Below are positions 1 through 5,903 of a stretch of DNA of 14,995 bases, piece after piece. How positions within the stretch are numbered: the stretch's first letter is position 1; every line of letters begins with the position of its first letter. The position numbers and the translations under genes are program-made. Below the pieces are notes generated by a model. That model did not search any database, was not told the origin of the DNA, and was given only the letters and a program-made list of their open reading frames with translations. This stretch comes from Planctomycetota bacterium (GTDB lineage: Bacteria > Planctomycetota > Phycisphaerae > Sedimentisphaerales > Anaerobacaceae). The stretch covers positions 1 through 14,995 of the forward strand of contig JAGLNB010000009.1 of NCBI GenBank assembly GCA_023139715.1, in the 5' to 3' direction.

Positions 1-105
1 GATATGAAGCGTAATGCCTTTTACGAGAAACCCTCAGTAAAAAATCGCCGCCGTTTACTCAAGGCACAGCGAACTGCAAGCTATAATAACAGCCACGAAA
101 GTTAA
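1..105 (+). CDS. rpsU: Ribosomal protein bS21, C-terminal part (gene cut by window start)
   Basis: The first 34 codons of the window, in frame from base 1 to a TAA at 103-105, read DMKRNAFYEKPSVKNRRRLL and then a short basic tail. The FYEKPS motif followed by an Arg/Lys-rich stretch is the hallmark of the C-terminal half of bS21, a small-subunit ribosomal protein that acts near the 3' end of 16S rRNA and the Shine-Dalgarno helix. About half of the usual roughly 65-70 residue protein is visible; the start lies outside the window. The tail (TASYNNSHES) is less basic than in Escherichia coli. The identification rests on the motif only, but the motif is distinctive. A likely terminator follows. 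Confidence 0.85.
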   Translation, partial: DMKRNAFYEKPSVKNRRRLLKAQRTASYNNSHES

Positions 106-132
106 TATAAACTCGCTGTCTGTTGCGTAATT

Positions 133-167
133 ACTGATTATTGCTTTTCTAAACGATAATCGGTTTT
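133..167 (+). terminator. Probable rho-independent terminator of rpsU
   Basis: The arms ACTGATTATTG (133-143) and CGATAATCGGT (154-164) form an 11-bp stem with two G-T wobbles around a 10-nt loop. A broken T-rich run follows (164-167, then TTTT again after CCG). It lies 28 nt after the rpsU stop and before the converging 3' end of the HAAS gene. The stem is AT-rich and the T-tract is interrupted, so efficiency is uncertain. Confidence 0.5.
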
Positions 168-202
168 CCGTTTTGTGGTTTCTATGCAGAAAATGTTACT
201 CG

Positions 203-1876
203 CTAATTCTGCACCGGCAAAAAAACAGCATCTCCCTCATCAGCCCACTGCCGGACTTTGCCTTTTTTATTTCGAAAGACCTCGCCGCCATCGTCAATGA
301 AATTCAAGCCGACACTATAAAGCATAAAATCATCTTCTGTCTTTTTATAAATCAGCGGCTCCTCACTCCAAGGGTCAATCGGTAGTTCTTTGAGATAACC
401 GCTTTTAACCAGCTGCTCCAGATTTTCAGGGTAATCACCATTATCTTTCTTATATCTTAATATCGCAATTACTATTGAAGTTGCCTGAACATCAGCTTTA
501 ATTCTATAACTTAATTCTGTAATCTTGCCCAAAGCCGGCGCGAGAAATTTCAAAAACAAATTTTTCTTAATGAGCTTTTCTGATTCGCTGTTCATATCAA
601 TATTTTCCGCCCTTCGCAGCGCAGGACTCTCTTGGGCCATCTGCTTAAAATATCCATAAAAGTCATTTACTTCTGACAATGTTTCTTGTTTATTAGGGTG
701 AGTAAATAAAACTTTGAAAAGTCCAACAACAACCGGTTTAAAACCATCCCTCGGTGTAGCCCCGTCACCACATTCACCAAACCTACTCACTCTTTTGATA
801 TACAGATGACCTCCACCTATTCTATCAACAGTAAAGCAACGCTGAACTTCATCATATAGACACATTCTCCCCATTTCAAAGCTCATAACAAAATCTTCAT
901 TTTTAGTCAATTGCTCAAAATCACTACTGAGTTTATCCAGTATTGTCGAATCGATTTCATATTCGCTTAGAACATCATGAATTGTTTTAACTGCCATTGC
1001 TTCAATACCAACCCCTACAAGCTGTTCGATTAAGGTCTTGTCGCCTTTCAAATGCTGGCCGAAACGATAACAGATAAGCAAATCATTAAGTACCGGCTGT
1101 AGTTGTCCCATTTCGGCTTTTTTGTATACCTGCCAGTTCACTATTGTTTTAGCTAATTGGCGATAAGAGTACAAATGCGGCAAAAGAACTGCTATTGCTT
1201 CAGTAGCATGTTCTTTACTTCCTGTTTTATACTCCAGCCAGTAATACGGTTTCTGCGTCCCTTCAACAATCAGTTCGAGCAGCTTGGCATTTTCTTCTAA
1301 CCATTTGTCCGCAAATTGTTTCTGCTCATCGGTCAAATCCGTATATTTCTCACTGAAAAGTTTGCCAAAGTCTTTTGGGATTTCTTCATTTTCTTCCATC
1401 TGCTCAAACAATTCAGCTGCCTGATAATAAAATGGTGCTGCATTTAAGTTCGGGTCAACATTAATAACTGGCTTTGTTGCACGATTCATTTCCGCAACGT
1501 AATTGGTGGTAATAACCGGCTTGCCGGATAAAAACCAGCCGACATAGACAATTAAACACAAAATCAATACGCCCACCGTTTGAAATGTTCTTGCGACGAT
1601 AGCCCGCCAGAGCGGCCGACAGCGCCTCTTGGCCCGTCGTAATAAAGTAGCCAGCAATTTCACATCGCCAAATTCTTCAATTAGCTGCTCAGCCCTCTGC
1701 TGTTTTTCTTCATCACTTTTGCAATCTCGCAATTCATCTTCAAAATGCGCCGCAAGCTCGGCCATCACATCAGCTCGAACTTTTTTACGATACCGCATTT
1801 TTTTAATAACAAGCTCTATAAAATCCTTCGCACAACAGGGAAGTTCGCTAAATAAATTATCCGTTTTCTTCTTCAT
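203..1876 (-). CDS. Membrane HAAS-domain protein with pseudopilin-like C-terminus, copy A
   Basis: 557 residues from the chosen start. Residues about 10-85 form a charged helical domain resembling the HAAS/DUF1700 family, which is typically encoded beside PadR regulators. One membrane helix follows at about 99-117, then a long region of no recognised fold that should face outside the cytoplasm. Residues about 454-557 (YPENLEQLV, LPIDPW, LIYKK, LYSVGLNFIDDGG) resemble the C-terminal part of type II secretion G-type pseudopilins as used in planctomycete proteins. The ATG at 1876 is chosen because AAGGA lies 7 nt upstream; an in-frame TTG at 1933 and an ATG at 1891 lack such a site. It is the last gene after padR and copy B. 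A role as a membrane sensor working with PadR is inferred from context; no enzyme motif is visible. Confidence 0.8.
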   Translation of the reverse strand: MKKKTDNLFSELPCCAKDFIELVIKKMRYRKKVRADVMAELAAHFEDELRDCKSDEEKQQRAEQLIEEFGDVKLLATLLRRAKRRCRPLWRAIVARTFQTVGVLILCLIVYVGWFLSGKPVITTNYVAEMNRATKPVINVDPNLNAAPFYYQAAELFEQMEENEEIPKDFGKLFSEKYTDLTDEQKQFADKWLEENAKLLELIVEGTQKPYYWLEYKTGSKEHATEAIAVLLPHLYSYRQLAKTIVNWQVYKKAEMGQLQPVLNDLLICYRFGQHLKGDKTLIEQLVGVGIEAMAVKTIHDVLSEYEIDSTILDKLSSDFEQLTKNEDFVMSFEMGRMCLYDEVQRCFTVDRIGGGHLYIKRVSRFGECGDGATPRDGFKPVVVGLFKVLFTHPNKQETLSEVNDFYGYFKQMAQESPALRRAENIDMNSESEKLIKKNLFLKFLAPALGKITELSYRIKADVQATSIVIAILRYKKDNGDYPENLEQLVKSGYLKELPIDPWSEEPLIYKKTEDDFMLYSVGLNFIDDGGEVFRNKKGKVRQWADEGDAVFLPVQN

Positions 1877-1968
1877 AATCTTTTCCTTCATGGCAGAAAT
1901 AGATTCCCGTTCCCAAAACAACGATAGCACCAACCGTTAAACGTTAAACTCTAAAATGCTAAATCCGT
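206..1968. repeat. Tandem duplication, unit A (HAAS gene copy A plus leader and padR-end remnant)
   Basis: This segment is repeated at 1969-3673 with an offset of 1705 bp at the shared leader end. Bases 1581-1689 match 3286-3394 without a difference, and 1800-1936 match 3505-3641 without a difference. The leader 1877-1968 differs from 3582-3673 at one base only (T1937 versus C3642). The right end holds ACGGATTTAGCATTTTAG on the minus strand, the last codons and stop of padR, here not part of any gene. The left limit is approximate because similarity fades at the HAAS stop codon. Confidence 0.85.
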
Positions 1969-3581
1969 TATTTTTCTACCGGCCAAAAAACAGCATCACC
2001 CTCTTCAGCCCACTGCTTGACTTTGCCTTTTTTATTCGTGCCCCAAACACCGCCATCATCGACGAAATTCAAGCCGACACTATAAAGCACAAAATCATCT
2101 TTTGTCTTTTTATAAATCAACGGCTTATCACTCCACGGGTCTGTCGGCAATTCTTTGAGATAACCGCTTGTAACCAACTGCTCCAGATTTTCCGGATAAT
2201 CGCCTTTATCCTGTGCATATCTTAATATCGCAATTATCGTTGAAGTTGCCTGGACATCAGTTTTGATTCGATAACTTAATTCGATTACCTTGTTCAAAGT
2301 TGGCGCGAGAATTTCCAAAAACAGATTGCCTCTGATGATACGCCGGGTTTCTTCATCGATACTATCCTGCTTTGCCTGTCTATGAGCAGGGGTTTTTAAA
2401 GCTAATTGTTGTAAGTAATCATAAAACTTATCCGCCGATATTAAAGTTTCCTGTCTGTTGGGGTGTGTAAATAAAATCCGCAAAATATGCGTGAAGCGAA
2501 ACGAAGATGCTCCATCACACATAAGCATATAATCTACTCCCTTTTTAAGGTCAATATGTCCGCCACCTATTTTATCAACGGTGAAGCATCTTTGAACTCC
2601 ATCATACATAAACATTCTCTCCCCTTCGAAGCTTATTGTAAAATCTTCATCAACTATCAGGTTTTCAAAATTCTGCTGCAGCGCAGTCAAAGTGGCGGAG
2701 TTTATTTCGTATTCACTTAAAATATCCCGGATAGTTTGAACAGATAAAGCTTCAATGCCAATCCCCACGAGCTGTTCAATTAATGTCTTGCCATCTTTCA
2801 GATGCTGGCCGAGACGATAACAGGTTTTCACATCACTAAAAGCATCTTCGTATCGACTTTGCTCGGCACGAAGCCATGCCCTCCATCGCAAAGAGTGAGC
2901 CAATATGCGAAAGCCGGAAAGATTAGGCATAAGAACAGCTATCATTTCCTCACCTTCATACTTTTGCCAGTAATATGGCTTATGTGTGCCGGCAATAACC
3001 AACTCGAAGATTTCTTTATTATCGGTTAGCCATTTTGCTATAAGCTGTTTCTGTTCAGCAGTAGCTTCTCTATATTTTTTTGACAAAAGCTTCTTTATAT
3101 CATCAGGGAGATTTTCAACTGATTCGGCTGCCTTATGGTATAAAGGTACAGCATTTAAGTTGGCGTCAGCTACGGGGCGAGCAATTTTATTAAGTTCAGC
3201 CACGTAGTCGGTGGTAATAACCGGCTTGCCGGAGAGGAACCAGCCGAGATAAAGAATAAAACATAAAATTATTATACCTATTGTCTGAAATGTTCTTGCG
3301 ACGATAGCCCGCCAGAGCGGCCGACAGCGCCTCTTGGCCCGTCGTAATAAAGTAGCCAGCAATTTCACATCGCCAAATTCTTCAATTAGCTGCTGAGCCC
3401 TCTGCTGTTTTTCCTCATCCGTTTTGCAGTCTCGCAATTCATCTTCAAAATGAGCCACCAGTTCAACCATCACATCAGCTCTGACTTTTTTTCGATACCG
3501 CATCTTTTTAATAACAAGCTCTATAAAATCCTTCGCACAACAGGGAAGTTCGCTAAATAAATTATCCGTTTTCTTCTTCAT
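1968..3581 (-). CDS. Membrane HAAS-domain protein with pseudopilin-like C-terminus, copy B
   Basis: 537 residues, a tandem paralogue of the next gene downstream (copy A) with the same architecture: HAAS/DUF1700-like domain (about 10-85), membrane helix (about 99-117), extracytoplasmic region, and pseudopilin-like tail (about 434-537, with YPENLEQLV, LPTDPW, SVGLNFVDDGG). It is 20 residues shorter than copy A; the difference lies outside the membrane, where the two proteins diverge strongly, while the cytoplasmic part is almost the same. The ATG at 3581 has AAGGA 7 nt upstream, exactly as in copy A. It begins 74 nt after the padR stop and is probably cotranscribed with padR. Its TAA stop overlaps a duplicated remnant of the padR end. 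Function is not known; a signalling or sensing role is inferred from the HAAS-PadR pairing. Confidence 0.8.
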   Translation of the reverse strand: MKKKTDNLFSELPCCAKDFIELVIKKMRYRKKVRADVMVELVAHFEDELRDCKTDEEKQQRAQQLIEEFGDVKLLATLLRRAKRRCRPLWRAIVARTFQTIGIIILCFILYLGWFLSGKPVITTDYVAELNKIARPVADANLNAVPLYHKAAESVENLPDDIKKLLSKKYREATAEQKQLIAKWLTDNKEIFELVIAGTHKPYYWQKYEGEEMIAVLMPNLSGFRILAHSLRWRAWLRAEQSRYEDAFSDVKTCYRLGQHLKDGKTLIEQLVGIGIEALSVQTIRDILSEYEINSATLTALQQNFENLIVDEDFTISFEGERMFMYDGVQRCFTVDKIGGGHIDLKKGVDYMLMCDGASSFRFTHILRILFTHPNRQETLISADKFYDYLQQLALKTPAHRQAKQDSIDEETRRIIRGNLFLEILAPTLNKVIELSYRIKTDVQATSTIIAILRYAQDKGDYPENLEQLVTSGYLKELPTDPWSDKPLIYKKTKDDFVLYSVGLNFVDDGGVWGTNKKGKVKQWAEEGDAVFWPVEK

Positions 3582-3673
3582 AATCTTTTCCTTCATGGCA
3601 GAAATAGATTCCCGTTCCCAAAACAACGATAGCACCAACCGCTAAACGTTAAACTCTAAAATGCTAAATCCGT
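1969..3673. repeat. Tandem duplication, unit B (HAAS gene copy B plus leader)
   Basis: Second unit of the direct tandem duplication, 1705 bp. The right boundary is sharp: alignment with unit A runs to the CCGT at 3670-3673 and then stops as padR sequence continues to the right. At the equivalent place in unit A (after 1968) the 3' end of copy B begins. This places the crossover inside the last codons of padR and suggests an ancestral order rpsU, one HAAS gene, padR. Confidence 0.85.
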
Positions 3674-4003
3674 AATCGCCCCACCAAAAACAAAATTCAA
3701 GCCGACAGAGAGTTCTTTTAGCTGCTCTTTTTGTTTTGCCAACTGTGCTTTGCCTTTGCTGGTAATAGAATAGTATCTTCTCTTTCTGCCGGAATCCGCT
3801 TTTTCCCATTTGCCCTTTATTAGCTTTTTTGCTTCGAGGTTATAGAGCAATGGATAAAGCGTTCCTTTGCCGAGTGTTAGGATTTTGCCGCTTCGCTGCT
3901 CGATTGCCTGGCTCAATTCGTAGCCGTACATCTGGCCGCGTGAAAGAATTTCCAAAACAACCGCTGGCGCAACACCTTTTAATAACTGACTTTCAAATTT
4001 CAT
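3656..4003 (-). CDS. PadR-family transcriptional regulator
   Basis: 115 residues from the ATG at 4003, the usual size of short PadR proteins (winged helix plus a C-terminal dimerisation helix). Diagnostic segments are LLKGVAPAVVLEIL (7-20), MYGYELSQAI (25-34), GKGTLYPLLYNLEAKKLI (45-62) and the wing SGRKRRYYSIT (71-81) followed by SKGKAQL. The start has AGGAG 7 nt upstream; an in-frame extension to 4081 has no such support and overlaps the promoter region. It heads an operon with two HAAS membrane proteins; PadR and HAAS/DUF1700 proteins are commonly paired, so it probably controls this operon. The end (SVGLNFVFGG) shares an in-frame 15-base word with the HAAS genes, and its last 18 bases recur between the two HAAS genes. 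Confidence 0.92.
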   Translation of the reverse strand: MKFESQLLKGVAPAVVLEILSRGQMYGYELSQAIEQRSGKILTLGKGTLYPLLYNLEAKKLIKGKWEKADSGRKRRYYSITSKGKAQLAKQKEQLKELSVGLNFVFGGAITDLAF

Positions 4004-4085
4004 AACTTTCTCCTGTTCTAAATGATGCAACTTTGTCGTTACTGCATTATTGATGCCACAATCCTGTTTTCCAACTTTCACCTAT

Positions 4086-4114
4086 ATTATGTTATACATA
4101 CTATGCAATGTAAA
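4086..4114 (-). promoter_or_regulatory. Probable promoter of the padR-HAAS operon
   Basis: On the minus strand TTTACA (4109-4114) and CATAAT (4086-4091) are separated by 17 nt; each matches the sigma-70 consensus at five of six positions. It lies about 80 nt upstream of the padR ATG, which gives a leader with a good ribosome site. Read by eye, not tested. Confidence 0.6.
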
Positions 4115-4118
4115 GTAT
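4098..4118. promoter_or_regulatory. Candidate PadR operator (imperfect palindrome over the -35 box)
   Basis: The 21-bp plus-strand sequence ATACTATGCAATGTAAAGTAT is palindromic at its ends (ATACT/AGTAT) and at most inner positions. It includes ACAT-N8-ATGT spacing, read on the minus strand from the same region, reminiscent of the ATGT/ACAT half-sites reported for PadR proteins. It covers the -35 element, a position suited to autorepression. The assignment to PadR is inference. Confidence 0.45.
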
Positions 4119-4253
4119 AAAAACAAAAAAAGTTAAAAAATTTATAAAAACCCTGCTTTGCGGTATGGATTAGCTCAATTTTGCTTGCAAAACCGACTTT
4201 TAATTGTAGAATAGGCGAAAATTGCTCGAAAGTGATAGTGATATTGCGGTAAT
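4115..4253. other. AT-rich intergenic stretch with a candidate tRNA promoter
   Basis: Between the padR promoter and the heptamer repeat there is no convincing gene. The stretch starts with A/T runs (4120-4150). On the plus strand TTGCAA (4185-4190) and TAGAAT (4207-4212), 16 nt apart, could be the promoter of the tRNA-Ser gene; transcription would then begin about 100 nt before the tRNA and run through the tandem repeat. Open frames here translate the repeat and are not credible proteins. Confidence 0.4.
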
Positions 4254-4309
4254 TACGCAATACGCAATACGCAATACGCAATACGCAATACGCACGACGC
4301 AATGCACAA
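4254..4309. repeat. Heptanucleotide tandem repeat (TACGCAA)
   Basis: Eight consecutive 7-bp units: five perfect TACGCAA units (4254-4288), then TACGCAC, GACGCAA and TGCACAA (4289-4309). Decay is confined to the end next to the tRNA. The array sits 9 bp upstream of the tRNA-Ser 5' end and would be inside its primary transcript if the upstream promoter is real. Units are far too short and unspaced for a CRISPR array; it is a microsatellite-like array prone to slippage. Confidence 0.9.
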
Positions 4310-4318
4310 TACGAGTTT

Positions 4319-4403
4319 GGAGCAGTGGCAGAGTGGTTGATCGCGACGGTCTTGAAAACCGTTGTGCCGTAAGGTACCGTGGGTTCGAATCCCTCCTGCT
4401 CCG
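4319..4403 (+). tRNA. tRNA-Ser (anticodon UGA)
   Basis: An 85-nt class II tRNA without an encoded CCA. Acceptor arms GGAGCAG (4319-4325) and CTGCTCC (4396-4402) pair perfectly, with G4403 as discriminator, as expected for serine. The anticodon stem ACGGT/ACCGT encloses the loop CTTGAAA with anticodon TGA at 4353-4355, reading UCA. The long variable arm GTGCC-GTAA-GGTAC is typical of tRNA-Ser. Two irregularities are visible: the third D-stem pair is A-C (GCA with CGC), and the T-stem GTGGG/CCCTC has a U-U mismatch at its second pair. The T-loop TTCGAAT is canonical. Confidence 0.93.
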
Positions 4404-4444
4404 GTCTTCGCCCTACGGGCTACGACCCCCGGCAGGCCGTTAGG
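4387..4444. repeat. Direct repeat copy 1: tRNA-Ser 3' end plus flank
   Basis: Starts inside the tRNA T-loop and runs past the 3' end. Its first 28 bases (4387-4414) are identical to 4532-4559; the rest (to GCCGTTAGG at 4444) is similar with a few substitutions and a 2-nt length difference. It holds a small hairpin GCCC-TAC-GGGC just after the tRNA. Confidence 0.85.
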
Positions 4445-4448
4445 AAAG

Positions 4449-4465
4449 GTGGGATTAGAACCCAC
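4449..4465 (-). other. T-arm-like hairpin between the direct repeats
   Basis: On the minus strand GTGGG-TTCTAAT-CCCAC is a 5-bp stem with a 7-nt loop that starts TTC and has A at the usual fifth position, the geometry of a tRNA T-arm. No matching acceptor or anticodon arm can be traced around it, so it is recorded only as a tRNA-like fragment or chance hairpin. Confidence 0.35.
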
Positions 4466-4531
4466 GCAGATGCGAAGCAGATGCCGCATGGGTTTGACAC
4501 GAAGCGCAGCGAAGAGCCCGATGTCTTTTCG

Positions 4532-4587
4532 GAATCCCTCCTGCTCCGGTCTTCGCCCTGTGGGCTGCGCCCCGGCAAGCCGTTAGG
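4532..4587. repeat. Direct repeat copy 2: detached tRNA-Ser 3' end
   Basis: Repeats the tRNA-Ser 3' end, from the T-loop AAT through the acceptor strand CTGCTCC and G, plus about 36 bp of flank, 145 bp after the original. The flank hairpin is kept as GCCC-TGT-GGGC. No tRNA 5' half precedes it, so it is not a gene. Between 4445 and 4531 there is only low-complexity, repeat-rich sequence; between 4588 and 4608 nothing is recognised. Confidence 0.85.
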
Positions 4588-4608
4588 CGGGATTTGAGCA
4601 ATGGAACA

Positions 4609-5298
4609 TTAGAGCAATGAAACGACAGATTCAAATTTGTAACCAATTTCACGCAGCGTATGAATAAAAGTCGGGTTATGTGAATCTGGCTCAATTTTAT
4701 TTCTCAGGGTAGTTACGAATCTGTCAACGCTGCGATGGCCTGCAAAGCTATTATAGCCCCAGACTGAATTTAGTATTTCATCACGAGTTAACGCCCTGCC
4801 TTCTTTTTGTAAGAAGAATTTGAGCAGCTTGAATTCTTTGGGTGAGAGTTTTATTTCCCACCCTGCTTTTGAAAATCGGCAAGCGGAAATATCAAAGGTA
4901 AAATCACCAAATTCGTAAACTTTTTTTTCTTCTTTTTTTCTTCGACGCAACAAAGTCGCCGCTCTTGCCAACAATTCTTTTATGCTAAACGGCTTGGTAA
5001 CATAATCATCGGATCCGAGATTTAAGCCAAGGATAATGTCGGACTCTTCGCCCTTTGCGGTCAGCATAATTATTGGCGTATCGATTTTTTCTTTTCGGAT
5101 TAGCCGACAGATTTCATAGCCGTTAATTTTTGGCAGCATAATATCGAGGATAATTAAATCCGGCCTTGCGTCGAGAGCGGTATTTAATCCCGTTTCGCCG
5201 TCAGCTGCTGTTAATACATTATAGCCGGCGTAGGCAAAGTTATCCTTCAAACCCCGCAGCATTGTTGAATCATCTTCTATTATCAGTACTGTTTCCAT
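4609..5298 (-). CDS. OmpR/PhoB-family response regulator
   Basis: 229 residues. The receiver domain (about 1-118) has the acidic pocket E8-D9-D10, phosphoacceptor D52 (LIILDIMLP), T80 and K102 (TKPF). The C-terminal winged helix (about 126-226) has LSPKEFKLLKFFLQ, TRDEIL, the RSVDRFVTTLRNKI recognition segment and the terminal HTLREIGYKF hairpin. It is a DNA-binding transcription factor switched by phosphorylation, almost certainly by the histidine kinase two genes upstream. It lies 81 nt after the GrpB-family gene, the largest gap in this operon, so an extra internal promoter is possible. The ATG at 5298 fits the family start but has no strong Shine-Dalgarno sequence. Confidence 0.95.
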   Translation of the reverse strand: METVLIIEDDSTMLRGLKDNFAYAGYNVLTAADGETGLNTALDARPDLIILDIMLPKINGYEICRLIRKEKIDTPIIMLTAKGEESDIILGLNLGSDDYVTKPFSIKELLARAATLLRRRKKEEKKVYEFGDFTFDISACRFSKAGWEIKLSPKEFKLLKFFLQKEGRALTRDEILNSVWGYNSFAGHRSVDRFVTTLRNKIEPDSHNPTFIHTLREIGYKFESVVSLL

Positions 5299-5379
5299 TT
5301 TTGCTTTTTACAAGATTTTCAAACTACAGCACTATAATTTCACTATTTCAATATCGAGGATATTTTCCGGAATCCTGAA

Positions 5380-5883
5380 CTATAAAATATTTATTTCTAC
5401 CTTTTTGACAAATTCTGTTTTCGCCTCGGCAAAATCATTGCTATCTTCCCAATCCTGTTTAGCCAATTCTTTTTTCAGTGCGGCATATTCTTTAGCCGTT
5501 TCAGAATTACCTCTCAAGTAATTCCTGAATAGCAAATGTCTTTGCCAGAACTCGTTGTCAATTCCCGTCATATGGATATGATGCGTTGCTGTGTTATTAA
5601 CCAACTTTTTGAAAAACCGCCGATTCGGCATCACATCCTCAAATTTCGGAAAATAGGTATAGCCAAGGTTTACAATTTTAGGGACAAGCCTATCAGCTAT
5701 AGAAAAATCATTCAGTCCAACCATAATATCGACAATTGGTTTACTAATCAATCCTGGTACGGCTGTGCTGCCAATGTGTTCGATTTTAGCAACTGAATCT
5801 CCCAGAATTCTAATAAGCAGGCTGCATTCCAGCTCAAACACTTTCGGCCAATCCGGATTATATTCAGCTAATACTATTTTCAT
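5380..5883 (-). CDS. GrpB family protein (UPF0157, nucleotidyltransferase-like fold)
   Basis: 167 residues from ATG 5883, close to the usual family length. The family signature is clear: MKIVLAEYNPDWPKVF at the N-terminus, HIGSTAVPGL (36-45), KPIVDIMVG (48-56) and HHIHM (101-105). GrpB proteins have a nucleotidyltransferase-like fold; their biochemical role is poorly defined and relatives occur fused to dephospho-CoA kinase. An upstream in-frame TTG at 5916 would overlap the kinase gene; the ATG, 20 nt after the kinase stop, matches the family start better, though neither has a strong ribosome site. Its place between a kinase and its response regulator is unusual. Confidence 0.9.
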   Translation of the reverse strand: MKIVLAEYNPDWPKVFELECSLLIRILGDSVAKIEHIGSTAVPGLISKPIVDIMVGLNDFSIADRLVPKIVNLGYTYFPKFEDVMPNRRFFKKLVNNTATHHIHMTGIDNEFWQRHLLFRNYLRGNSETAKEYAALKKELAKQDWEDSNDFAEAKTEFVKKVEINIL

Positions 5884-5903
5884 TTCTAAATTTGGTATTT
5901 TAT

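Noticed and set aside
1877..1933. Longer HAAS proteins starting at TTG 1933 and TTG 3638
   Set aside because: The TTG starts lack a ribosome site, whereas the ATGs at 1876 and 3581 have AAGGA at 7 nt. The identity of the leaders reflects the duplication, not coding constraint.
4004..4081. N-terminal extension of PadR by 26 residues
   Set aside because: The extension is not PadR-like and covers the leader; the ATG at 4003 has a strong AGGAG.
4254..4309. Possible CRISPR-like array
   Set aside because: Units are 7 bp with no spacers and no cas genes are present; this is a simple tandem repeat.
4441..4500. A second, minus-strand tRNA relic
   Set aside because: Only a T-arm-like hairpin can be formed; no acceptor, D or anticodon arm was found.
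4387..4587. attL/attR of an integrated element
   Set aside because: Only 87 bp without a gene lie between the repeats and no integrase is in the window, so an occupied attachment site is not supported; the repeat is reported as such.
4222..4694. Several overlapping open frames across the tRNA-Ser and its repeats, on both strands, including one reading GAGGIRTHGTLRHNGF
   Set aside because: They translate the tRNA, its antisense and the heptamer repeat. The GGIRTHG-type peptide is what the antisense of a tRNA-Ser gene encodes, not a protein family.
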